A DNA stretch of 64,000 bases from Bacillota bacterium (GCA_023439045.1 JAEXOY010000036.1:1-64000); one strand, 5' to 3'. Shown: positions 25,023 to 33,323, counted from the first letter of the stretch. The notes: generated from the letters alone by a model not told the origin. Translations and numbers: made by a program.

Positions 25023-26251
25023 GCAAAGTAATTGTGATAGGCGGCGGCCCCGCAGGAATAATGGCTGCCGGTATTGCTGCAAAAAACGGATCGGAAGTAC
25101 TGTTACTTGAGAAAAATGAAAAGTTGGGTAAAAAAATTCTTATATCAGGTAAGGGTAGATGCAATATTACTAATGATACCGATATAGAAGGACTTATTGA
25201 AAATACACCTGGAAACGGTAATTTCCTGTATTCTGCTTTTTATACATTTTCAAATTATGATGTAATATCCTTTTTCAATGAAAGAGGACTAGAAACAAAG
25301 GTTGAAAGAGGAGGGCGAGTTTTTCCAGTGTCCGATAAAGCTCAGGACGTTATGAAATGCTTGCTTGATTTCCTCAAGGAAAATGGAGTTGAGATTCACT
25401 CATCATGTACTGTTAAAGAGATTCTTTCAGATGACTCAGGCGTTAAGGGAGTTAAGCTCAGTGACAATAGTGTAATAGAAGCCGATAGAGTAGTGCTTGC
25501 TGTTGGCGGAATGTCATATCCAGGTACAGGTTCAACTGGAGACGGATATGCTATGGCAAGAAAACTAGGACACACAATCACACCTCTTAAACCATCTTTG
25601 GTCCCGCTTATATGTAAGGAAAACTGGATACCCGAGATGCAGGGGCTATCTCTTAAAAATATAGAGGTACATTTTAGAAATTCAAAAAATAAAACCTTGT
25701 ATACTGACTTCGGAGAAATGCTTTTTACCCATTATGGGGTATCAGGGCCAGTTATATTAAGTGCTAGCAGGCATTTATTGGATTATGATTTTAAGGATAT
25801 AACCTTATCAATTGACCTCAAGCCAGCTCTCTCAGACGAAAAGTTGGACGAAAGGATTCAGAGAGACTTTGATAAATATTCGCGTAAGCAATTCAAGAAT
25901 TCACTGGACGATTTGCTTCCGCAAAAAATGATTCCCGTAATAATAAAGCTATCAGGTATTTTGCCGGACAAGCCTGTAAATCAAATAACTAGAGATGAAA
26001 GAAAGCAGCTTGTTTATCTTCTAAAGAATCTAGAAACTACTATTTGTGGTGCTAGGCCAATAAAAGAGGCAATTGTTACAGCTGGGGGTATTAAGACAAC
26101 TGAAATTAACCCTTCTACTATGGAGTCAAAATTGATTAAAGGTCTTTATTTTGCTGGTGAAATTATAGATTTGGACGCTTATACTGGTGGATTCAATCTC
26201 ACAATTGCTTTCTCGACAGGTTATCTTGCTGGTATGAATTGCGGAAACTGA
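25019..26251 (+). CDS. HI0933-type NAD(P)/FAD-dependent oxidoreductase (YtfP/BaiN-like)
   Basis: A 410-residue flavoprotein. The N-terminal dinucleotide-binding motif is VIGGGPAGIMAA, then the family-specific KKILISGKGRCNITN (about residues 38-52) and GGMSYPGTGSTGDGY. The C-terminal FAD-contact segment is LYFAGEIIDLDAYTGGFNLTIAFSTGYLAG. The true substrate of most family members is unknown; the bile-acid enzyme BaiN belongs here. It is translated with the RpiR regulator through an ATGA overlap. Confidence 0.9.
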   Translation: MSKVIVIGGGPAGIMAAGIAAKNGSEVLLLEKNEKLGKKILISGKGRCNITNDTDIEGLIENTPGNGNFLYSAFYTFSNYDVISFFNERGLETKVERGGRVFPVSDKAQDVMKCLLDFLKENGVEIHSSCTVKEILSDDSGVKGVKLSDNSVIEADRVVLAVGGMSYPGTGSTGDGYAMARKLGHTITPLKPSLVPLICKENWIPEMQGLSLKNIEVHFRNSKNKTLYTDFGEMLFTHYGVSGPVILSASRHLLDYDFKDITLSIDLKPALSDEKLDERIQRDFDKYSRKQFKNSLDDLLPQKMIPVIIKLSGILPDKPVNQITRDERKQLVYLLKNLETTICGARPIKEAIVTAGGIKTTEINPSTMESKLIKGLYFAGEIIDLDAYTGGFNLTIAFSTGYLAGMNCGN

Positions 26252-26359
26252 GGTTTATGTTGGTATCACCAGAGGATATAAATTTGAGGGAATAAGGCTG
26301 ACCGGAGAAAATCTGATTGGCCTATTTTTTATTGTATTTATGAGAAGGTTGGGAGTAGA

Positions 26360-26494
26360 ATAGATGCGCCAGCGACACAGATTTCTTATTGGCTGGATTT
26401 TGTAGGTTCGTTGATTGTTGCGGTCTATTTGATTTGGTGTGGTGTACGTACGATTCTTCAAGCGCGTAATAACGTAAGAATAAAAGATTGCTAA
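26360..26494 (+). pseudogene. Possible remnant of a cation diffusion facilitator gene
   Basis: Within the 409-base gap 26252-26660, a 44-codon open stretch reads YWLDFVGSLIVAVYLIW and CGVRTI. This is reminiscent of a transmembrane helix of CDF (cation efflux) transporters. Upstream sequence in other frames is also hydrophobic but has stops, and no start codon or ribosome binding site fits. If right, it is a decayed fragment of a transporter gene. The resemblance is short, so confidence is low. Nothing else is recognisable in this gap. Confidence 0.3.
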
Positions 26495-26660
26495 TTTTCA
26501 CATTATCCAGAATTGGATTTGAAAAGTATTATTCATCTGCCACCATCAGAAACTATAAACTTTGGGAAATTTGCGTATTACACCTACTAATTGAGCATAT
26601 TAATATATATAGAATTATTAACATATTTATATATAAAATATTATCATTAGAGGCAAAAAA

Positions 26661-27161
26661 ATGAAAGTAATAGCTTTTAGATTTAAAAGTATTAAAAAAA
26701 TTACAGCTGGAGAACAAAAGCCCAAATTAGCTTCGTACGAGAATATATTATCTCGAATACTATTTGTATGCTTATTAGTATTGGTAACTGCTCAAGTAAC
26801 CTTGGCTATCCCTACAGTAAGGCAAAAGCTTAATTTGGTTGATAAGAGCATCGGGACCCCTCTTCAACAGGATGAATATCTTTATAATCAGGGGCAGCTT
26901 ACTCTTAGTATTATGGATGGAAATGCTGACCCAATGGTAAAAATTCTTGTAAATGGTGATGAAGTTGCTTTCTTTGAAAATAGCAGTATGGCTATCAATG
27001 TTAAAGAAGGGGATGTAGTTGAGCTAGATGCTTCCTCAAGTCCCATTGAGCATCTGATTAAGATTACTTCGCTTACCTCCAATATTGAAAGTAAATGCAT
27101 GGGAGCATATACAGAGGTAAACTCAAATATAAAACGTCTTTTAAAGGTAACTTTTAAATAA
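26661..27161 (+). CDS. Hypothetical single-pass membrane protein
   Basis: A 166-residue protein with ATG behind AGAGGC. A basic N-terminal ~30 residues face the cytoplasm and one hydrophobic segment lies at about residues 31-50 (ILFVCLLVLVTAQVTLAI). An extracytoplasmic beta-rich domain of about 110 residues follows. It sits directly upstream of the hutP-aroH-cmk-ispH block and ends in a good terminator. I recognise no family. Its placement suggests a conserved clostridial protein, possibly sporulation-related, but that is a guess. Confidence 0.7.
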   Translation: MKVIAFRFKSIKKITAGEQKPKLASYENILSRILFVCLLVLVTAQVTLAIPTVRQKLNLVDKSIGTPLQQDEYLYNQGQLTLSIMDGNADPMVKILVNGDEVAFFENSSMAINVKEGDVVELDASSSPIEHLIKITSLTSNIESKCMGAYTEVNSNIKRLLKVTFK

Positions 27162-27197
27162 TGCTTAGAATTAACGTGAAAAGTTGTGTTAATTATT

Positions 27198-27228
27198 AAA
27201 AACCTATATAATTAATATAGGTTTTTTT
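27198..27228 (+). terminator. Rho-independent terminator
   Basis: A stem AAAACCTATA/TATAGGTTTT with an eight-base AT-rich loop runs into seven T, 37 bases after the stop of the hypothetical membrane protein. It isolates the following hutP-aroH-cmk transcript. Confidence 0.82.
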
Positions 27229-27272
27229 GATTTACTTTTAGGTGTAGAGAATAGTACGAAAGGATAAAATAA

Positions 27273-27704
27273 ATGAATATTACAAGCGATAACCATGAGT
27301 TTGGAAGTAAGGAAATAGCTTCAGCAGCTATAAAAATTGCTTTAACTCCTGACCGTATGGCTGAAAAAAAGCTTCAGAGTGAGCTTATGAAAGCAGGTAT
27401 TAGCACCGCAGCAGTTGATTATGGTGGTGAATTTATTACTTCAGTCATGAAAATTGTAGAAAGAGCAGTTGTTTCTTCTAAACGAGAAGGCGTTATATCT
27501 GAGCACCATACCGAAGAAGGTGCCGTTGCAGGAGCTACGAGAGAAGCACTTTCTCAAATTATGCCTAAGGCAATTGGACTCAATGTTGGTGGTAAGATTG
27601 GAATTGCTAGATATAAAGACCATATTAGTGTAGCTATTTTCTTTGGTATTGGATTACTGCACCTCAATGAAGTATCAATTGGTCTAGGACATAGGGTTGT
27701 GTAA
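27273..27704 (+). CDS. HutP family protein
   Basis: A 143-residue protein with ATG behind GAAAGGA. It matches the HutP fold family through EIASAAIKIALT near the N-terminus, EEGAVAGATREALSQIMPKAIGLNVGGKIGIAR and the hydrophobic C-terminus SVAIFFGIGLLHLNEVSIGLGHR. In Bacillus, HutP is a histidine- and Mg-dependent RNA-binding antiterminator of the hut operon. Here there is no hut operon, and the gene heads an aroH-cmk-ispH/rpsA cluster as in other clostridia. The RNA target is therefore likely different or unknown. Confidence 0.85.
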   Translation: MNITSDNHEFGSKEIASAAIKIALTPDRMAEKKLQSELMKAGISTAAVDYGGEFITSVMKIVERAVVSSKREGVISEHHTEEGAVAGATREALSQIMPKAIGLNVGGKIGIARYKDHISVAIFFGIGLLHLNEVSIGLGHRVV

Positions 27705-27742
27705 TAGTTTATAAACTAACAATTATTATATATGGGGTATAA

Positions 27743-28108
27743 ATGATGAGCGTACGTGCTGTTAGAGGTGCTACAACTGTTGATGCAAACACTCGGGAAG
27801 AGATATTACAGGCAACAGCTGAATTATTAAAAGAGATTATTGAGAAAAATGATATAAGCAATGATGATGCTATTAGTATGGTTTTCACATTAACAAATGA
27901 TTTGAATGCGGTATTTCCAGCTTTTGCTGCTAGAGAACTTGGATTTACCGACATATCACTTATGTGTATGCAGGAAATTGATGTTCCCGGAAGTCTTGCG
28001 CAGTGCATAAGAATTATGGTTCATTTTAATACAGAAAAGAGAAATAGTGAGTTAAGACATGTTTATTTAAAAGGTGCCAAGGTCTTACGGCCTGATATAA
28101 ATAAATAA
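27743..28108 (+). CDS. aroH: Chorismate mutase, AroH type
   Basis: A 121-residue monofunctional chorismate mutase of the trimeric Bacillus AroH type, converting chorismate to prephenate for Phe/Tyr synthesis. The family pattern is complete: VRAVRGATTVDANTREEI, SMVFTLTNDLNAVFPAFAARELG, DVPGSLAQCIRIMVHFNT and HVYLKGAKVLRPD. Two adjacent ATG codons (27743 and 27746) both fit; the second gives the common MSVRAVRG start. The upstream site (TGGGGT) is weak. It is followed closely by cmk. Confidence 0.94.
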   Translation: MMSVRAVRGATTVDANTREEILQATAELLKEIIEKNDISNDDAISMVFTLTNDLNAVFPAFAARELGFTDISLMCMQEIDVPGSLAQCIRIMVHFNTEKRNSELRHVYLKGAKVLRPDINK

Positions 28109-28136
28109 TATTTTTTTAAGAAGGGGAAGACTTAAA

Positions 28137-28808
28137 ATGCCAATCAATATTGCGATTGACGGACCTGCTGGTGCAGGAAAAAGTACCATAGCAAAGAAGG
28201 TTTCTGCTGCACTGGATTTTATTTATATTGATACGGGTGCAATGTATAGGGCGGTGGCGTTAAAGGCCATAAGAGAGAATATTGATACTAAAAGTCAAGA
28301 AATGTTATCTGAGATAGTCAAAAATATAGATATTACGCTTTCTCACGTTGACAATACTCAGAGGATTTTTCTAGATGGAGAAGATGTATCTGACCTTATT
28401 AGAACCCCAGAGGTTTCTGTTGGGGCGTCAAATGTTGCAGTGTTTCCCGAAGTTCGACTCAAAATGGTAGATCTACAGAGAAAAATTGCAAAAGACAAGG
28501 ATATTGTTATGGATGGAAGAGATATTGGCTCTTATGTATTGCCCAATGCCAATCTCAAGATATTTCTTACAGCATCTGTTGATGAGAGAGCTAAAAGAAG
28601 GTACATTGAATTAACTCAAAAAGGTCAAAATGTTTCTCTAGAAGAAGTAAAGAAGGATATGATCTTTAGAGATAATAATGATTCCAGCAGGGCGTTTGCT
28701 CCATTAGTAAAGGTTTTAGATGCTATAGAGGTTGATACTACAGCTTTATCTATTGACGAAGTAGTGGAAAAAATATTATATTTATTTAAGTATTATTCAA
28801 AAGAATAA
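28137..28808 (+). CDS. cmk: Cytidylate kinase
   Basis: A 223-residue (d)CMP kinase using ATP to make CDP/dCDP. The P-loop DGPAGAGKSTIAKK, the CMP-binding YIDTGAMYRAVALKA and VMDGRDIGSYVLPNANLKIFLTA, and the lid FRDNNDSSRAFAPL are intact. ATG follows AAGAAGGGG. Placement between aroH and ispH-rpsA is the usual clostridial order and suggests one transcript. Confidence 0.96.
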   Translation: MPINIAIDGPAGAGKSTIAKKVSAALDFIYIDTGAMYRAVALKAIRENIDTKSQEMLSEIVKNIDITLSHVDNTQRIFLDGEDVSDLIRTPEVSVGASNVAVFPEVRLKMVDLQRKIAKDKDIVMDGRDIGSYVLPNANLKIFLTASVDERAKRRYIELTQKGQNVSLEEVKKDMIFRDNNDSSRAFAPLVKVLDAIEVDTTALSIDEVVEKILYLFKYYSKE

Positions 28809-28877
28809 TGGCATTGTAAAATAATTTTGTTTAATTACAATGCTGCAAGAAAAGTAAGAAAAGGTAAAGAGGAAGTT

Positions 28878-30896
28878 ATGGAATTAGTAATTGCAAGTAC
28901 AGCGGGTTTCTGTTTTGGTGTGAATAATGCAGTTCAGATAGTGTTTGATCTTGCTAAAAATTCAAACGACAGGATTTATACGCTAGGTCCTATTATTCAC
29001 AATTCTCAGGTAGTAGACAAGCTAAAAGAATATGGTGTATCTGTTATCAATAGTCCCTTTGATGCAAAGGAACCATCAAAGGTTGTCATTCGAGCTCACG
29101 GTGTAACTCCAATGGTTATAGAACAGCTCAAGAAAAACGGGCACGATGTGGTAGATGCCTCTTGTCCTTATGTTATAAAGATTCATAAGCTTGTCGCAAA
29201 GCGCTATAAGGAAGGCTATAAAATTATTATTATCGGAGACAAAAACCATCCTGAAGTCATTGGAATTAACGGTTGGTGTGATAACTCTGCTATTGTTATT
29301 AATAGTGAAGAAGACGTTTTTAAGCTTCCCGATATAAAAAAACCTATATGTGTGGTTGAGCAAACAACATTTATTCGTGAAAAATCTGAAAAAATTATCC
29401 ATTGTTTAAATAAAAGGTTTGAAAATGTTCTAAAATTTGATACAATATGTAATGCAACAGATAAAAGACAAACAGAAGCTGATCAAATTTCTAAAAAGGT
29501 AGACATGGTACTTGTTATTGGTGACAAGGATAGTTCAAATACAAATAAACTATTTGAGATTTGTAAGGCTAATTGTCAGAACACGTTTAAAATAGAAACA
29601 GCCGAGGAAATTCCTTCGGTTGATATAAAAAAAATTAAAAAAATAGGTATTACTGCGGGGGCGTCAACACCTGACTGGGTAATCAAGGAGGTTATTCAAA
29701 AAATGAGTGAATTAGATAGACAGGATTTGGAGATGAGCTTTGCCGAAGCATTTGAGAGCTCACTAGTTACTTTGACAACTGGTCAGATAACTAAAGGAAA
29801 AATTATTGGTCACACAAATAATGAAGTATTTGTTGACATGGGGTACAAGTCAGATGGAATTATTAAGATGGAAGAATTCACTGATGACCCAGATTTTAAT
29901 CCTGAGAAATCACTTAAAGTTGGGGAGGAAATTGACGTATTTGTTGTAAGAGTTAACGATGGCGACGGAAATGTACTTCTTAGCAAGAAAAAGGTTGATT
30001 CTTTTAAGGGCTGGGATACAGTTGAGAAGGCATGTGAAACAAAGACTCCATTAAAGGTTAAGGTTACTGAAGTAGTAAACGGGGGAGTTATCGCAAACTA
30101 TATGGGAGTAAGAGTATTTATCCCTGCTTCTCAGATTAGCGATCGTTTCGTTAAGGATCTTCATGAATTCAACAATCAGGTTCTTAATGTAAGTATAATT
30201 GAATGCAACAAGCAGAAGAGAAAAGTAGTTGGTTCAGCTAGAATTCTTCTCGAAGAAAAGAAGGAAACTGCTTCTGCTGAGATTTGGAATAATATCGAGG
30301 TTGGCAAGGCATACAAGGGAGTTGTTAAGAGCATAATGGACTTTGGTGCTTTCGTTGATATCGGTGGTGTTGATGGTCTTGTTCACCTTTCAGAGCTTTC
30401 ATGGAACAAAATCAAGCATCCTTCTGAAGTAGTAAGTGTTGGAGATGCTGTAGATGTTTTTGTTCTTGAATTTAACAAGGACAAGAAGAGAATTTCTCTT
30501 GGCTACAAAAAGCAGAGTGACAACCCATGGAACAAGATAGCTGAAAAGTATGAGGTAGGAAATATTATTACTGGTAAGGTAGTTAGACTTGTACCATTTG
30601 GTGCTTTTGTGGAAGTAGAAGAAGGCATTGATGGGCTCGTTCATATTTCACAAATCTCAAACATGAGAATAGGGAAGCCAGGCGATGTTCTCAAGGTTGG
30701 TCAAGTTGTTGAAGCTAAGATTACTGAACTTGATAATGAAGCAAAGAAGATTAGCCTTAGCATAAAAGAAGTAAATCCAATTGATCCTGTAAAGAAGGAC
30801 GAAGAGGTAGTTGAAGCAAGTGAAGAAGCACTTCCAACAGAACACAAGGAAGAAATGACTAACACTATTGCCGACAACATTACAACCGAAGAATAA
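28878..30896 (+). CDS. ispH: Fusion: HMBPP reductase IspH and ribosomal protein S1
   Basis: The ATG at 28878, behind AGAGGAAG, gives 672 residues; the upstream TTG at 28827 has no site. Residues ~1-285 are IspH, the last enzyme of the MEP isoprenoid pathway, with cluster cysteines in TAGFCFGV (Cys12), DASCPYV and ICNATDKRQ. After a linker, residues ~315-640 hold four S1 RNA-binding domains, the third and fourth ending in VDGLVHLSEL and IDGLVHISQI. The acidic tail is probably flexible. This fusion is known in Clostridia. Confidence 0.95.
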   Translation: MELVIASTAGFCFGVNNAVQIVFDLAKNSNDRIYTLGPIIHNSQVVDKLKEYGVSVINSPFDAKEPSKVVIRAHGVTPMVIEQLKKNGHDVVDASCPYVIKIHKLVAKRYKEGYKIIIIGDKNHPEVIGINGWCDNSAIVINSEEDVFKLPDIKKPICVVEQTTFIREKSEKIIHCLNKRFENVLKFDTICNATDKRQTEADQISKKVDMVLVIGDKDSSNTNKLFEICKANCQNTFKIETAEEIPSVDIKKIKKIGITAGASTPDWVIKEVIQKMSELDRQDLEMSFAEAFESSLVTLTTGQITKGKIIGHTNNEVFVDMGYKSDGIIKMEEFTDDPDFNPEKSLKVGEEIDVFVVRVNDGDGNVLLSKKKVDSFKGWDTVEKACETKTPLKVKVTEVVNGGVIANYMGVRVFIPASQISDRFVKDLHEFNNQVLNVSIIECNKQKRKVVGSARILLEEKKETASAEIWNNIEVGKAYKGVVKSIMDFGAFVDIGGVDGLVHLSELSWNKIKHPSEVVSVGDAVDVFVLEFNKDKKRISLGYKKQSDNPWNKIAEKYEVGNIITGKVVRLVPFGAFVEVEEGIDGLVHISQISNMRIGKPGDVLKVGQVVEAKITELDNEAKKISLSIKEVNPIDPVKKDEEVVEASEEALPTEHKEEMTNTIADNITTEE

Positions 30897-30915
30897 AATA
30901 TTAAGAGCATTTTAG

Positions 30916-30947
30916 AGGGTGTACCTTCAACTAGGTACATCCTTTAA
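30916..30947 (+). terminator. Rho-independent terminator after ispH-rpsA
   Basis: A 10-bp stem AGGGTGTACC/GGTACATCCT (one G-U pair) with an eight-base loop is followed by TTAATTA. It lies 19 bases after the stop codon; the U tract is short. Confidence 0.65.
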
Positions 30948-31090
30948 TTAAATTTATACACAAAGTACTATCTTACCTTTAGAAAGCTCAAGGAATTAAT
31001 TAGTGACTAGTTACGAGATATTTTAAACAAGTATTATTATAAGATGTGGTTTTTGCAATATTTATAGCACTTACAAAGGGGGCAATCACA

Positions 31091-31888
31091 ATGGATTATG
31101 AAGGCTTTAAACATGAAATTTTCAACATGACAAAAATAAACCTTACCCTTTATAAAGAAAAACAAATGAAACGTAGAATTGATGCTCTGATTAGGAAGAA
31201 TAATTATGATGAATATAAGACTTATGTTGCTGCTCTAAAAACAAACAAGGAGTTGTTCAACGAATTTATCAATTATCTCACTATTAATGTATCAGAGTTT
31301 TATCGTAATCCCGAGCAATGGTCAGTACTTGAAAATGAAATACTTCCTATGTTACTTTCTAGGAAAAAGAAGCTTACAATTTGGAGTGCTGCTTGTTCTA
31401 CAGGTGACGAGCCATACACTCTAGTTATGGTATTAAACAAGTTTTTACCTTTGAACTCAATTAAAATACTGGCCACTGATATTGATCTTGGCGCTCTTGA
31501 CAAAGCTAAGACAGGAGTATATATTCCAAAAAGCTTAGAGAACCTTCCTAAGGAATTTGTACATAAGTATTTTAATATGCTAGGCGATAATTATGCAGTC
31601 AAAAATGAAGTTAAGAATTGTGTCGAGTTCAAACAACACAATCTTTTGAGAGATCCATACCCAACTAATATTGACCTTATAGTGTGTCGAAATGTCTTGA
31701 TTTATTTTACCGAAGAAGCAAAATCAGAGATATACAAGAATTTCAATAAGTCACTAGTACACCAGGGAATACTATTCGTTGGAAGCACAGAGCAACTTAT
31801 TTTGGCTAACAAGTATAACTTTAAATCAATAAAGACTTTTTTCTATACCAAGGACCAAGAAAATTTTGATTATTCGGCTTTGGGGTGA
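31091..31888 (+). CDS. cheR: CheR-type protein-glutamate methyltransferase
   Basis: The ATG at 31091, behind AAAGGGGG, gives 265 residues. The N-terminal CheR helical domain (LTLYKEKQMKRRIDALIRK) is followed by the SAM-dependent domain. Motifs are FYRNPEQWSVLENEILP, IWSAACSTGDEPYTLVM, ILATDIDLGALDKA, DLIVCRNVLIYF and LFVGSTEQL. It should methylate glutamates of chemoreceptors. No chemoreceptor, CheA or CheB gene is in this part of the window, so it is an orphan here. Confidence 0.92.
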   Translation: MDYEGFKHEIFNMTKINLTLYKEKQMKRRIDALIRKNNYDEYKTYVAALKTNKELFNEFINYLTINVSEFYRNPEQWSVLENEILPMLLSRKKKLTIWSAACSTGDEPYTLVMVLNKFLPLNSIKILATDIDLGALDKAKTGVYIPKSLENLPKEFVHKYFNMLGDNYAVKNEVKNCVEFKQHNLLRDPYPTNIDLIVCRNVLIYFTEEAKSEIYKNFNKSLVHQGILFVGSTEQLILANKYNFKSIKTFFYTKDQENFDYSALG

Positions 31889-32022
31889 TATGTGGTTAAA
31901 AGCTAGTATGTAACTGTTAAAAACAATAATGGGAATTATAAATAGAGTTTTTATGGTTTAGAATAATAGCATGTAAAAATTCAAATGTACTCATTTTGCT
32001 ATATATTTTGATTAAGATATTC

Positions 32023-32050
32023 TTGACATGTAAATACTATATGGTATAAT
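32023..32050 (+). promoter_or_regulatory. Consensus sigma-A promoter
   Basis: A perfect TTGACA and a perfect TATAAT with an extended TGG element are spaced by 16 bases, the strongest promoter seen in the window. Transcription should begin near 32057. The palindrome AGTGT-GCTA-ACACT at 32064-32077 lies just after the start and could be an operator or a 5' hairpin. The rest of 31889-32022 shows nothing else. Confidence 0.85.
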
Positions 32051-32056
32051 TTAGGT

Positions 32057-32238
32057 AGAAATAAGTGTGCTAACACTCAAAATCCGAAACTAATGCGTAA
32101 CTTGTGGGTACGTAAGTTGGCAAGCAACAGAAAAACTTGACAGGAATGTAAGACATATGGGCTTACGGTTGGCGGACAACAGAAAAATTAGCATTTAAAA
32201 AAGAGTATGTCTCACTGCGGTGTGTCTACTCTTTTTTA
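32057..32238 (+). ncRNA. Structured RNA with two tandem ~52-nt repeats, type III antitoxin-like
   Basis: Bounded by a consensus promoter and a rho-independent terminator, this would be an RNA of about 180 nt with no coding potential. It contains two diverged copies of one unit, at about 32092-32135 and 32145-32187. Each has a small hairpin (AACTT/AAGTT; GTAAG/CTTAC), then GTTGGC, then CAACAGAAAAA. Terminator and nuclease gene follow immediately. This is the order of type III toxin-antitoxin loci, where repeat RNA neutralises an endoribonuclease. Riboswitch, attenuator or a free-standing small RNA such as the tandem drum class remain possible. Confidence 0.55.
32197..32238 (+). terminator. Terminator between repeat RNA and nuclease gene
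   Basis: An 11-bp stem AAAAAAGAGTA/TACTCTTTTTT with further inner pairing ends in six T. It lies 32 bases before the start codon of the nuclease gene, so expression of that gene from the upstream promoter would depend on read-through. Confidence 0.85.
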
Positions 32239-32269
32239 TTAAGTTTTTACATAATAAGGAAATAATTGC

Positions 32270-32926
32270 ATGGACAAAAAAGATGCTTTAAGAATAATTA
32301 CTACTTGTGCTAAAAAATATGATGAAAATCTAGAAGGAAATAATCTATTAATTATATCACTTTCAAATAAGGCTTTAAATCATATAGAGATTAAGTTTTT
32401 AGGTAGTAACTTTTTGCATCTTACTGGTGTGTCTACTAAGTTCAAAGCTAGCTCGTTCTATAATAAATGTATAAATGGGAAATTATCTATTGATGATTTT
32501 GGAATTAAAACAGACGGTACTACTGTTCTTAAACTAACAATACTACCTAAGCTGATGGATTTATGTAAAAACACTAATATAATCGGGCAGTATAATGGTT
32601 CCAAGGTAAAACTATGTACTGATAAACTTGCAGGTAATATAGTTGGGTGCATGGGTTTGATTAAGCAAGGTCAGTATTATGTGCCTAACACTGCATTAAA
32701 AGAGGATATTAGGGATTACATATTTAAAAGTGAAAAAGTAATTGCTATTTTTGGAAAATCATTTAGTGACAAATTATATAACAGATTACTCTATGTCAGT
32801 AAAGAGCCAGAAATTAATATTACTAGTGAAATTATTAGTAAAATTGATATAGACAATTTTATAGTTGGATTTAATCAAGATAATCCATTAATAGCTCATT
32901 TGAAAGTCACAGGAACAGATGATTAA
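32270..32926 (+). CDS. PBECR4-type (barnase-EndoU-ColicinE5/D-RelE fold) nuclease-like protein
   Basis: A 218-residue protein with ATG behind AAGGA. The segment NFLHLTGVSTKFKASSFYNKC, followed by LSIDDFGI and KLTILPKLMDL, is characteristic of PBECR4-like domains described in polyvalent proteins of mobile elements and predicted to cut RNA. The central ~100 residues (VGCMGLIKQGQYYVPNTALKEDI) continue this pattern. It lacks a signal peptide. It sits directly after a terminator and a repeat-containing RNA, near a tRNA gene, which suggests a toxin of a toxin-antitoxin or phage-defence unit. The family call is from memory and the function is inferred. Confidence 0.6.
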   Translation: MDKKDALRIITTCAKKYDENLEGNNLLIISLSNKALNHIEIKFLGSNFLHLTGVSTKFKASSFYNKCINGKLSIDDFGIKTDGTTVLKLTILPKLMDLCKNTNIIGQYNGSKVKLCTDKLAGNIVGCMGLIKQGQYYVPNTALKEDIRDYIFKSEKVIAIFGKSFSDKLYNRLLYVSKEPEINITSEIISKIDIDNFIVGFNQDNPLIAHLKVTGTDD

Positions 32927-33005
32927 TATATTCTGTATGCTAGTATTAAATAAATAAAACATTAGGTACTATTAGGGCGTGCTAATAAATACTGAATTAG
33001 AAGAA

Positions 33006-33038
33006 GAAAAGCTTTGGGGAGTGCCAAGGCTTTTTGTT
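33006..33038 (+). terminator. Rho-independent terminator after the nuclease gene
   Basis: An 11-bp stem from AAAAGCTTTGG to CCAAGGCTTTT, with two G-U pairs and a GGAGTG loop, is followed by TGTTTTG. It closes the unit that begins at the promoter at 32023. Confidence 0.75.
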
Positions 33039-33065
33039 TTGTCTATTTATTAAAGTAAATTATGA

Positions 33066-33164
33066 GAGTACAACATACGAATAGTTGTAAAAGGCACTCC
33101 TATCGAATCAGTAATTATTATTACTGCTAAAAAGATGAATGGATTAGTTAATTTATCAATGTGA
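33066..33164 (+). pseudogene. Possible 3' fragment of a decayed gene
   Basis: A 32-codon stretch without a start reads YNIRIVVKGTPIESVIIITA and ends KKMNGLVNLSM at a stop. Its beta-strand character resembles C-termini of phage or toxin-like proteins. The surrounding 32927-33236 gap also holds the terminator at 33006 and a tandem GTGACCA motif at 33161-33179, but no intact gene. It is a weak call, made because the region looks like eroded island DNA. Confidence 0.2.
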
Positions 33165-33236
33165 CCACAATGTGACCAAATAATCAAAAAAAAGAATTTC
33201 AAGAAAGTGACCATTCCTTGAAACCCTTAATCTTAC

Positions 33237-33323
33237 TGGTGCGGAAAACAGGACTTGAACCTGCACGAACTTGCGTCCACTAGTACCTGAAACTAGCGCG
33301 TCTGCCAATTCCGCCATTCCCGC
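33237..33323 (-). tRNA. tRNA-Leu (anticodon CAG)
   Basis: An 87-nt tRNA with an 8-base 3' end including encoded ACCA. The acceptor arm is GCGGGAA with TTTTCCGC (one G-U pair). The anticodon stem CTAGT/ACTAG holds the loop TTCAGGT, giving CAG. The long variable arm (GGACGCAAGTTCG region) is expected for leucine, and the T arm reads CAGGTTCAAGTCCTG. The nuclease-bearing island lies at its 3' side, the usual side for integrated elements. Confidence 0.95.

Noticed and set aside
26255..26461. Minus-strand 68-residue ORF
   Set aside because: It has no ribosome binding site and no recognisable motif; the opposite strand shows a better, though weak, CDF-like fragment.
32057..32238. Known metabolite riboswitch
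   Set aside because: I compared by eye with purine, glycine, c-di-GMP, THF, preQ1 and guanidine types and saw no matching core; the downstream gene is a nuclease rather than a metabolic gene. A model search is still needed.
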